Source: Dendrobium chrysotoxum | Lineage: Eukaryota; Streptophyta; Magnoliopsida; Asparagales; Orchidaceae | Reading direction: 5' to 3' | NCBI GenBank assembly: GCA_019925795.1 | Contig: CM034307.1 | Location: forward strand, 13,165,197 to 13,229,196 | DNA: 64,000 nucleotides | Shown: positions 12,040 through 21,560 of the stretch, in pieces | Layout of the letters: each line of letters opens with the position of its first letter | Numbering within the stretch: the first letter of the stretch is position 1 | The notes under the pieces: generated by a model | The model's database searches: none | Told to the model about the DNA's origin: nothing | Seen by the model: the letters and a program-made list of their open reading frames with translations, nothing else | Position numbers and translations under genes: made by a program

Positions 12040-12198
12040 AGAGGCACAAAATGAGCCCAGAGCTAAAAAGATGCATAATATCGCCAAAATGAAAAATCAA
12101 AAGATGCACAATTTCGCCAAAATGAAAAGATACATAAAGTGTATCAAAAGATGCACAAAGTGCACTAAAAACTAATAAATAGGCACAAAATAAGCCCA
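12040..12198 (+). repeat. Spacer hairpin array, Copia A unit 2
   Basis: This is the same ordered set of short inverted repeats as at 8050-8222: GGCACAAAATGAGCCC at both ends, with GATGC- and GATAC-type hairpins between them. Some stems have decayed. Confidence 0.7.
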
Positions 12199-12873
12199 CA
12201 ATGAGTTAGCTTACCTTTCTTGTACTTCTTAAATCTTAAGAAAACCCTTATATTTATTGATATTTTCGATACTTAAGTTTGAAAATCATTACTTTAGATT
12301 CACCTTTTTGCAATAATCTTCTATTAGATATATTTCATGCAAGGAGTTTTGAAAAGATTATTGTTTCCTTCTCTGATTTTTTCCTTGATTTAGATATTTT
12401 CTTTAAAAAGTTTTTTAGCCCTCAATAAACTTGAGTTTGGATTAACAATTTCTGATTCTCTAACCTTTCTGGGTTATGCGTGGTTAATACATGCCTTACT
12501 AAACTTTTGAATAAAATCAAGAGGTAACTTTCTCATTCCAAGAAAATTTTGATATTTCAAACTGAGTCTTCTAAAACTTTTTCACTATATTAGGGACCAT
12601 TTTGATCTTTTAGCCTAATTTTTTGTTTTGTTTTTCTATGCTCCTCTTCCTCTTGATAATATTAAAGGGGGAGAACGTATTATTGTATTTGTGTTATATT
12701 TGAACGTACTATTATTTTTGAGTTGTATTTATTTGTTTTATTTTATTTATGTTTTAAAAAAATTATTTTCTCTTATTTTTAAAAAAAATTTCTAAGTGTG
12801 GGGGAGATTAGGAGAAAATTCTTTTTTTACAAATTCAATAAGTAATGTTTGCCATCATAAAAAAGGGAGAGAT

Positions 12874-14309
12874 TATTGTGGCTCGGGCTCATGAGTTTAT
12901 GTTTTGATGATAACAAATATTGTGGATCACATCATTATGTCTCGTAATATTTATAATATATATTTATTTAGGTGTATACTAACATTTCAGGAACACCTTG
13001 CACCATCCAACGAAGAATTAGAGCTCAAGATTGGGTAGAATAGGTTATGCTGTGAAAAGTTTGTAATATACATTAATGTAATTTTGATTTTTTCAGTCTA
13101 GTCTTGTAAAGGTGTTTGTCAGCTTGGTGACCATGCACACACACTTAGGGTGTGAGATTGAACCAAAATCAGAAGTTCAATTTCTGAACTAATCATCCTG
13201 GATGATCCAATACGATCTCAAGACCCTAGTCGCCATGATAATTTAGGTAAGAATTTAAGATTCAATTTTTGGTCTAATCATCTAGGACGATCCATATCAT
13301 ACTAGACAATCTATGATAATGTTGCCTAAATTAATCCTGTGATTATTCAATCAAATATGCATAATTTGATATTATAATCATCCTGGATGATCTGTATATC
13401 GTATTGGATAATTTGTTCAAAATTTGTACTGATCGTCCTAGACTATCCTGAGATCATCCAGGACTATCAGGTCAAATTCTAGACATCATCCTGGATGATC
13501 TTGCGATCGTCCTAGATGATGTTTGGGTCAAGAATTGAGTTTTTAGGATTTTTTGAAGCCGTCTTTCTAAGCACATCGTACTGGATGATCCTGTGATCGT
13601 CCTGGATGATCATTACTGTCAGAATGGATTTGGAAGGGTTTTTGGAGATCTTTATTTAAGCTTTCTTAAGTCACTTGATAGGTGTCTTTGGCAGCCATTG
13701 AGTCTTCAATTCTTTTGGAGAAAACTTGAAGAGAGAGCTTGAAAGGGAGAGTGGAAAGGGTGGATTTTGAGAGGAAGAAGAGCCTTGGTAGGGGGATTTT
13801 TAGGGGAGTGTGAGGGGGTTTACACGAATGCTCCAGCAAGCTTCCACCTAAGTACCATCAGATTCAAGGGTCATCTCAAGGGAAGTTTTGGAAAGAAGAA
13901 GATCTTTTTGGTGTCAAAGGACCTGGCTACTTCGTCGCACCAAGGAAGATGGAAATGATTTTGTAAGGACTTCTCTGCCTAGCTGTGGGGGCTAAAGGAG
14001 AGTCACTAAAGGTTTAATGCAATACCTAGAGGGGAGGCTCCAAGGAGTGGACGTAGGTCAGGTTGAATCGAACCACTATAAATCTGGTGTATTCTTTCTG
14101 ATTATTTTCCACATTTTATTTTACTACGATTAATTACTTGGGTGAAATTTGTGATTGATCTTTTATTATTGATTTAATTCATTTCCACTGCAAGTTATAA
14201 AAAGATATTTCTTTTTATTTAAAGAAGTTTTTAAATATCCAATTCACTCCCCCTCTTGGTTAACCTCAGGACTAGTTCTTTAGGGTTTAACACCCCTTAC
14301 GGACTTTCA
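12874..14309 (+). repeat. Copia A LTR 3
   Basis: It starts TATTGTGGCTCGGG and ends GGACTTTCA, followed by the right-hand target duplication GAGAA. The palindrome cluster is at about 13191-13610 and one hairpin unit (TTCTCTGCC TAGC..GGCTA AAGGAGAG) at about 13970-14003. A TATAAA box lies near 14080. Confidence 0.85.
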
Positions 14310-14314
14310 GAGAA

Positions 14315-15283
14315 TTCATTAGTACTTTATATTTCATTTACACCATCAAACCAAAACAAGAGAATTTAGCCTGACATAAAGAACAAGTGATGCAAATTCA
14401 TTTTCATTAGTTGTACAAAAGAAAGAAAAATATAAAAGGAAAGATATAACTGGATGATTCAATGATCTCCTTTACACTCCTCCTTAAACTTACAAAATTA
14501 CTTCCATAAAAATAAGCCAAACAGTCTAATAGAATGTCTCTAGTACTTCTCTCAATTTTTTTAGTTGTCACTCCTAAGAAAATTTTTTTAGTTGTCACTC
14601 CTAAGAAAAAATCATAGAAGTACTGCAAAGACTAAATTAAATAAGTGATTAAACTCATTAACTAATATTACAAAAGGACTATTTATAAAAAAAAGATAAG
14701 AAACAGATTCTGGTGCTACAGTGCTCGAGACACTTATGCTATAGGGTCCATAAAATGAATTAACACTGCCGCGCTAAAGGGTTTCTATGACTGTGGCACT
14801 TACTAACATGGACCCGCTGTTTAATGAATCGACGCCTCACTTTGCTAGCATATCGTGGCCAAAATAATTACAACTGTAGCACCGCAGTGCTGCTAATGGT
14901 TGAGTGCTGTAACATCCATGTGTCACTCCCTTGACTTAGCGATGACAAATTTGGCACTATGGCATTGTGTAGAAAGAGACTGAGCTTTGCGATGCTGACT
15001 CCTTTAACGTTGTCATGCTGTGATAGTTAGTTCGGCTTTGGGACACTGACTCCTCCAATGATGTAGCACTATTAAACAGAGACTAGGCACGACCATGTCC
15101 ATATTTGGGCACTCTGGTGGTTTCAATGATGGTGTCACAATAATATTTTATCTGACATCGTGACGCGGTATCATACTTGATAATTTTGCCCATTTTTTAT
15201 TTTTTTCTGCACAAATAAAATTGAAATAACACATTTTCACTAACAAATTAAAACATAAAATATAACATTATTTATATTTATCA
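14315..15283 (-). mobile_element. Possible gypsy LTR remnant, right part
   Basis: This directly continues the sequence interrupted by Copia A. It includes a 28-bp tandem duplication (14556-14611) and a distinct block at 14690-15170 rich in GCAC/GTGC words such as CTGTAGCACCGCAGTGCTGC. The end at TTATCA (15278-15283) would suit an LTR terminus. Assignment to the LTR is inferred; the second copy that could confirm it is cut by Copia C. Confidence 0.35.
14556..14611 (+). repeat. 28-bp tandem duplication
   Basis: TTTTTTTAGTTGTCACTCC plus flank is repeated twice head to tail. Confidence 0.85.
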
Positions 15284-17130
15284 AGCACTATAGAGCCCCT
15301 CAATTATCTCACCCATGACCTTAGGATCCTCCTCATCGCTGAGGCAACGCAATCACATCTGGTCAAAAGAGCGTTAATTCAAAGTGTGGTTCACGTAAGT
15401 AAATGATAAAGCTCTCTTCCTAATCTGAGTGGCTAGAGAGCAATCATCTAGAAGCCTACTATGCTTCAAATATTCAATGAAAGGGGCTTCCAATCTGACT
15501 CTTCTTGAACATCAAACACGATGAGGGTCTGATTGGGTAGAAGACAAGTTTACGGGGCATAAGGCCTGACGATATTAGACAACAATAGAACCTAAATATA
15601 TGGCACATGACCTATGCTAGAGTTATAAAGAATTGAGAATCCTTAATCCTACACCTAACTAAAATTGAAATGGTTATAAAGTGGCAAGGGTCGGTTAATC
15701 CTTTCATGATCATCTAAGACTCGATGTGACACTAATTGATGATATATTATGGTGGGCCTAGTGCCCAACGTAAAAAGAAAGTATCATAGGCTTCCTATGT
15801 TAAAGGTTGATTATTTTTGAAAGCTGACATATGAATAAAAGAGCTCACTACCTATAGATACATTAGGCTCCTAACAGACTTTAAGTTTAACCTTTAGTTG
15901 GTTAAGGAATTTGTTTGGGTTCTTAAGGGTGGCTTTATATTTTTTAGAAGAGACGATTTATATAGATCTTTAGACCAATTCCTCTAAGCTTATAAAGTAC
16001 GTGACATTGTCACAGTGTGCACAAGGATGAAACCTACATAGGATATGTAGTCCCATAACTCATGGTAGTGCAATCTATATATCATTTACATGCTAAGGGG
16101 AAAATGTGCAAAGATGAACATAAATCTAATATTGGTCACGACACTTATGTGAAATTTGAAGTTCATTTGCTCTTCCAAGAAGTTCATTTATTTTCATAGA
16201 GTTAAAGGGTTTTTTTATCTTTAAGTTTGAATTCCAGTGTGTTTTAGTTTCTTACTTAAGTGTTGGAGAGTTTGTGAGAAGCTTCCATATCTTTGCATTA
16301 GTTTTGCCTTAATTAGTTTTGACATTTATTTATAATAGTATTAGAAGTTTATAGGATTTATTTCATATTTTAATGATTTTTGTTTGATTTGTTATGATTT
16401 TGTAAGATTATAGGTTGGTAGAGATGTTTTAATAAATTTATGGGCTTGTAAGAATTCATTTAAGGGTTTTTGTGATTTTTATGAATTTATTGAGCTTTAC
16501 TTTCAATTAGTTTGTGATGTTGTCACAATGGACATGAGGATGAAAACTTCTTAGGAAATGTAGCCCCATAGTTTAAGGTAGTCTAACCTATAAACTTCAA
16601 TGATGGGTTGGGTTGTATTAAAAATTATATGTTTGTTATATTCTATTAGTCATTTTAATCATTAAAATTTTAAGTTTGATACACATTTATTCTTTAAATT
16701 GAATATGGTAGAGGTTACAAAGTTTAGTTTGTTGGTGACTTGTTAATGATTATATAAGTTAAGTGATAATTGCCCTTATTAAACAAGGGTCATGAGATTT
16801 ATTTCACCCTCCTTAGAGCTAACTTAATATCCTCATAGGCTTGGGTTACCATATAATCATCTTGTTATTAATTGATTTTATGTTTGTTACATAATTAATT
16901 TTAGTATGTGGTTAGCATTATGATTGATTAATTATAAATTTTAAGATAAGTTAAAAATTCATCAGTCATATGTTTTATTAATTGGTTTCGTGGCTCTAGA
17001 AATTCTCTTTATTATTAATAGTAGCAAATGAACTTCAAAAATACGGGTTATACACTAAGCTCAAGCAACAAAACTAGATACAATGATTATTAGGAGACAT
17101 GTAATGTAAATCCAACATGTAGATAATAAA
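15284..17130. other. Gene-less interval with a diverged repeat pair
   Basis: I recognise no coding sequence. Two diverged copies of an approximately 80-bp block occur at about 16001-16080 and 16508-16590. Each starts with a self-complementary GTGACATTGTCAC or TGTGATGTTGTCACA word and continues with GGATGAAA and a GTAG.CCCATA block. This may be internal or flanking sequence of an old gypsy element, but nothing proves it. Confidence 0.4.
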
Positions 17131-17224
17131 GAATCTGAGAGAATCTGAGAAACTCCCATTAGAGAGAGAAACTCCCATTTTTTCAAATTTCTTACTTCCT
17201 GATTTCTGAGCAATTTTGTAGGGG

Positions 17225-19124
17225 ATGGCGGCGGTTAACCACCGGCCATCGGACTCCATTGCGAAGACTGACCACACAGTTGGTGGTTCATTTTTGCGAA
17301 CTGGAGACGTCGTGGCTCAGCTTAAGGGAGTAGCAAATCAAGACGCAGATGAGGTTGTTAAATGTAAATCTACAGGTGCGTTAATCATTAATGAAAACTC
17401 TAATTCTATTCCTGTGAAGGAATCTTGTATAGGGGCAAAGCTATTTTGCATTTTTTCGATTGCAAGACACTGCGATTTCTTAAATCACATGGTTTTTCTC
17501 CGATTAAATCAAACAATATTGAGGCTTCTTCGTCTGGTATGAATCTTCTTGTTAATAGGTTTGGCAATTCAAATGCAATCCCTGGAAACAGTGTGATAAA
17601 TGTGAATTTCTTGATATCTGTTAACAATAATTTTTCTATCAATGGCGGTGAGAGTCCTGAAGGTCGTAATGGTGTTCCTTCGTTGGGTAAGAACCTTGAT
17701 GCGGCGCAAGTTTCTGTTGATGTTCCTTTTGTTAATGGAAATGAGAAGATTGTGGTAAACCCTTTGGTAAAGCCTTACATTATGTCGAATTTCAAAGAGG
17801 AAGACAAAGTATTAACGGAAGATGGGATAGCAGTAAAATTGGTGGAGTCAAATGAAGTGTTGAATGTTAACAGGCTTCATAATTCCTTGGTAACTAAAGT
17901 ATTTGGTAAAGAAATTCCTCCTCACATTGTGGCTTGGGAATTAAGACGTCAATAGGCTCAATTTGGACAATTTCATTTCACCACTCTTGGGAAGGGTTGG
18001 TTTTTGTGTTCCTTCCAATCAGCAGAAGCTATGGATGGCATTCTTTTAGGAGGCCCGTGGTTTGTAAATGGTCACATTATTGGTATGGATAGGTGGTCCC
18101 CAGAGTTTTCTCCATCATCTATTAAAGGTCTTTCTTCTCCAATATGATTAGAATGCCTCAGTTGCCCCTACAATGTTGGGATGAGACAAATGTGGCTAGG
18201 ATAGCCTCTATGGTCGGTCTACCTATGATGTTAGATGGTAATATGTTCCAATGGGGATGAAGGGAATTTGTAAGAGTTTGTGTACGAGTGAAGATAGATC
18301 AACCTCTTCCTTTTGGTGTTTGGATGGAAAGTATGGCGGGAAGATTTTTTCAAAAGATTGAGTATGAAAAAATCTCTTATTTCTGTTTTAACTGTGGTTT
18401 GATTGGGCATATGGAGGGTGAATGTAAAATGGATGCTGTTATGTCCAAAATTCTTGGTGAAGAAGTTAAGAAGCAAATCATAGGTAATAAGGAAGATTTG
18501 GGACAAGGTACTAACAATGATACAACTTATGGGCCATGGATACATGTTAACAATAAGAAGAACAAGAAGGTTTCTAATGGTGCTCCTTTGGTAAGGCCGG
18601 TCAATAAGGAGTTCAGTAATAAGTTTTACTTTAAACCTGTGAGAAGGTAGATAGAGAAATCTATCATATTGGGTGCTAATGAATTGGAGGCTGATATTAC
18701 TATGGTTGATAGTAAGGGAAATACTGATAAAAAGGTGGAGGCAGATGGTGTAGTAGATGTGGGAAATAAGGTTGGTAACATTGGGCTGGTCAATTTAGAT
18801 TCTGAGAAGAAGTTTAAAAACTATAATGAGATGGTTGGTAAGCTCAACCATGAGGAGTAAGTTTTTGAAAATCTTCAAGCTATGAGTGCAGATCAAAGTT
18901 TTCTTGTCGGAGGCGATGAAAATCAATCAGAAAGCCTGGCTGTTATAGACACTACTAGAATTTCATATCCTGAAGTTAGTAATAAATTCCAAGTTCTGGA
19001 AAATTGCTTGGAAGGGAAGGAAGCTAACAAAGCTTTAAGTGAACCTCTGAGAGGGGAATTAGAAGAAGGTGAATTGGTTGCAAAAATTTCTAAGAGTTCT
19101 GGGAATAATTTAGGCATTGGGTAA
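17225..19124 (+). pseudogene. LINE1 ORF1: DUF4283 and zinc-knuckle protein, broken
   Basis: It starts at ATGGCGGCGGTT, about 90 bases after the 5' UTR repeats. The frame shifts near 17425, has a stop at 17953 and another break near 18147, then continues. Domains in order are a low-complexity N-terminal part, a DUF4283 segment (VAWELRRQ, FHFTTLGKGWFLCSF, GGPWFVNGHIIGMDRW near 17925-18100), a linker with FQKIEYEKIS, an intact CCHC knuckle CFNCGLIGHMEGEC near 18383, and a polar tail ending with ELEEGELV. Plant L1 ORF1 proteins of this type are thought to bind the element RNA. The homologous tail is seen in LINE2. Confidence 0.85.
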
Positions 19125-19261
19125 GATGGATAAGGTAAGCCGAAGTTTAAGCTTCAAAAAGAAATTAGATCTCTGGGTAAAGACAATATCATTCCGCAAA
19201 GATGGATAGGAGATGTGTTGAAGAGGAGTAAGAGTGGGAGCAATCTCATTTTAAATCCAAG

Positions 19262-19832
19262 ATTTCATCAATAGCATTTTGGAATTGTAGGGGGTTTAGG
19301 AAGAGTGAAGCTTCCCGATATTTGAAAGAATTTGTGAATGAATTTGGTATCTTCTTTGTGGGGCTTTTGGAAACGAAGATTTCTTCAGTTAATATATTCA
19401 AATTCAGTAATATGGCTGGTGACAAATGGGACCACTTCCTCTATCCAACTGAAGGTTTATCTAGAGGCATTATAGTGTGCTGGAAGTCTGATGTTGGCTC
19501 TTTCTCAGTAATGAAAGCCTCTTCTCAATTTATTCTGGGAGAATTTAAAATTCCTAATAGAGGTTTGTGGTTGATTGCAACTGTTTATGGTAGTAAGGAA
19601 ACCTATAAGAGGAGAGCATTGTGGGATAGTCTTGAAGCCTTTTCGGGTTGGAACATTCCATGCATTATGGGAGGTGACTTCAATTGTATCTTGTCCCAAG
19701 AAAAGAAGAGAGGTGGGAAGAAGTTTGTTTTTTCCCAACGCCCCAAAGATATGAATTTGTTTATGAACAAATGTGATTTTCATGTTATTGGTGTTGTTGG
19801 TCCAAGATACACTTGGTGCAATAATAAGAAAG
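19262..19832 (+). pseudogene. LINE1 ORF2, endonuclease part
   Basis: This is the N-terminal endonuclease/exonuclease/phosphatase domain of the LINE polyprotein, which nicks target DNA. The expected start codon is ATT rather than ATG (LINE2 has ATGTCATCC at the equivalent point). Conserved motifs seen are FWNCRG, GLLETK, IMGGDFNCIL and YTWCNNKK. The sequence is interrupted at 19833 by Copia B, with target duplication GAAAG at 19828-19832. Confidence 0.9.
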
Positions 19833-20082
19833 TGTTGCGAATCTGGTTTTGATGATGACAAACATGTTTCCAGTGTGTTTTGCTTGGCTAATCTGTTTCA
19901 GGCACAAAAGACCGCGAGCCACTCAAGCCAACTCAAGATCGGGTCCAAGTGTGTCAAATGCATGATTTTTCTTTTTATTGAGTCAATTGTAATGTAACTG
20001 ATTCCCTAGCTAAGTAACCTTGCAAACACACACTCAGGGAGAGACATTGAGTGAATTAGAGTTTCTGTTAAAATTTTGTTCA

Positions 20083-20732
20083 GATCGTCCTGGACGATCT
20101 CCACATCGTCCTGGATGATCCAGTTAAAACAGAAACCCTAATTAGGGCGACTAAGTTAAGAGGGTCTGATTAAGCAGATCATCCCGGACGATCTCTGGAT
20201 CGTACGGGACGATATGCCCAAATCAGAAATTCTCAGCCGCCAGATCAAGTTAGACAAATTTTATTTTAAGTATTTTGGTATGATCGTCCCGGACGATACG
20301 TGTATCATCCTGGACGATTCACTACAATCATGCCTAAATTAGTCTATTAAATAAAGCAATTAATGTTTAACTGATACGATCACATCGTCCTGGACGATCG
20401 CAGGATTGTCCCGGACGATCGTGATCGTCTAGTGCATTTCAGCTGTATGACCCGAACTGTGTACAGGATGATTTAGGGCCTTTTTGAACTAATCGTACAG
20501 GACGATGTCCCTATCGTCCTTGACGATCAAGTCATTTTTTGGTCATCCAGCACAGATTTCTCTGGACGACTCGAATTGTCTTCTGGACGATTTTCCTCAA
20601 TTTACACTAATCGTCCCGGACGATCGCAGGATCGTACGGGACGATATGAATAACTTTTTCTATTGATCGTCCAGAAGAGCCTAATCATCCAGGCTGAAAG
20701 AGCTGAATTTGAACTAATCGTACAGGACGATC
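20083..20732 (+). repeat. U3 palindrome cluster, Copia B 5' LTR
   Basis: About ten copies of a 15-17 bp self-complementary word occur in 650 bp. The best form is GATCGTCCTGGACGATC; variants keep the pairing, for example ATCGTACGGGACGAT and ATCGTCCCGGACGAT. The same cluster is at 28239-28914 in the 3' LTR, which has one extra palindrome near 28897-28914. Spacers vary in length and sequence. Confidence 0.9.
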
Positions 20733-21000
20733 TTGGCCGACCAGTTAAGATTTAGGGCAAATTATAAGCCCTCCTTTAAAAGAACTTTTTCCAATTTTTG
20801 GAAAAATCTTTTGCTGCCTTCCTTCCCTGAGAAACCCTAGAGAGAGAGAGTTGAGAGAGAGAGAGAAGATCTTGTGAGGGGGAGTTAGTGAGGGATTCAC
20901 TAAGGTTGCTCCAAGCACGGATCAGAGTCGTCTACTCCGTTGGTCGTCCTTCGTCTAGTCAGTGTTCATCGTGGGAGGATCGTTCGCAAGAAGATCCGGG

Positions 21001-21199
21001 GTTCTCTGCCCTCTTCAAGTGGAAGAAAAAGGAGTTCGAAGGTTCTCTGCCTTCTTCAGGAGGAAGCGAAAGGAGTTCGAAGGTTCTATGCCTGCTTCAG
21101 GAGGAAGCGAAAGGAGGTCAGGTTCTCTGCCTCACCGTGTGGTGAAAAGGAGGTGTTTGTATAGGCTTCTCCGCCTTGCTGTGGGAGCAAAAGGAGAGA
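21001..21199 (+). repeat. Five-unit hairpin minisatellite, Copia B 5' LTR
   Basis: Units of about 41 bp share TTCTCTGCC at the left and AAAGGAG at the right, and between them carry an inverted repeat that differs per unit: TCTTC/GAAGA, CTTC/GAAG, GCTTC/GAAGC, TCACC/GGTGA and TTGCT/AGCAA, with 4-5 base loops such as AGGAG or GTGTG. The array lies just upstream of the TATA box, so it is at the end of U3. Reading frames through it are artefacts of the repeat. Confidence 0.85.
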
Positions 21200-21507
21200 C
21201 ACTTTTGTTTAGTGCAATACCCGGAGGGGAGGCTCCGGGGAGTGGACGTAGGTGAAGTTGACCGAACCACTATAAAATCTGGTTTGCTTTTCTGATTCAG
21301 TTTTGCACTTTACTTTTCTGATATTAACTGCTTGGGTGAATATCTATGGTTGATCTTTTTATCGTTGTTTTTAATTTGATTCCGCTGCACATTATAAAAA
21401 GATTTTTCATTGTTATCGTGAAATTTTTAAATAACCAATTCACCCCCCCTCTTGGTTAGCCTCAGGACTAGTTCACTAGGGCTTAACATCCCTATCGAAC
21501 TATCAAG

Positions 21508-21519
21508 TGGTATCAGAGC
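21508..21519 (+). promoter_or_regulatory. Copia B primer-binding site
   Basis: TGGTATCAGAGC, two bases after the LTR, complementary to the 3' end of plant initiator tRNA-Met. Confidence 0.95.
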
Positions 21520-21560
21520 GGGATTCAAAATTTAGGTTTAAAAACTTTTGAATTTGATCC

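Larger units (their letters stand above)
4998..14309 (+). mobile_element. Copia A: tandem three-LTR, gag-only Sirevirus-like element
   Basis: Three LTRs (4998-6426, 8918-10368, 12874-14309) alternate with two internal regions of about 2.5 kb. The whole array is flanked by a single 5-bp duplication, GAGAA, at 4993-4997 and 14310-14314. Each internal region has a Met-tRNA primer-binding site, a decayed gag ending after a zinc knuckle, then a non-coding spacer with hairpins and polypurine tracts; protease, integrase and reverse transcriptase are absent from both. The shared outer duplication indicates one insertion followed by unequal LTR-LTR recombination. Identical internal architecture in both units suggests pol was already missing before the array formed, so the family probably moved using enzymes of a relative such as Copia B. 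Confidence 0.85.
19833..21505 (+). repeat. Copia B 5' LTR
   Basis: Bounded by TG..CA. It holds a palindrome cluster (20083-20732), a five-unit hairpin minisatellite (21001-21199), a perfect 7-bp inverted repeat CCCGGAG..CTCCGGG near 21219-21238, and a TATAAAA box at 21271-21277. A second TATA-like ATAAAAAGAT near 21392 is also conserved in Copia A. The last 80 bases (CAATTCACCCCCCCTCTTGG onward) are conserved in all three copia families. Confidence 0.95.

Noticed and set aside
14281..14295. TTTAGGGTTTAACA at copia LTR ends as telomere sequence
   Set aside because: It is part of the conserved LTR end block in Copia A (TTAGGGTTTAACACC) and has only one unit, so it is unrelated to telomeres.
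4248..15290. AGCA as target duplication of the gypsy LTR remnant (TTAGCA before 4254, AGCAC after 15283)
   Set aside because: Only four bases match and the right end of the LTR is not independently known.
17100..17140. Target-site duplication of LINE1
   Set aside because: Sequence after the poly(A) (CATACTAGAGCTAAAAC) has only partial likeness to the 5' flank; no convincing direct repeat was found.
20083..20732. Regularly repeated palindromes resembling a CRISPR array
   Set aside because: Spacing and units are irregular, the sequence is in a plant retrotransposon LTR, and the same cluster recurs in the other LTR. Not CRISPR.
20888..21255. Overlapping reading frames of 74-97 codons in the Copia B LTR, repeated at 29076-29509
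   Set aside because: Several frames are open at once because the 41-bp repeat has few stops. They lie in the LTR and encode repeat products, not proteins.
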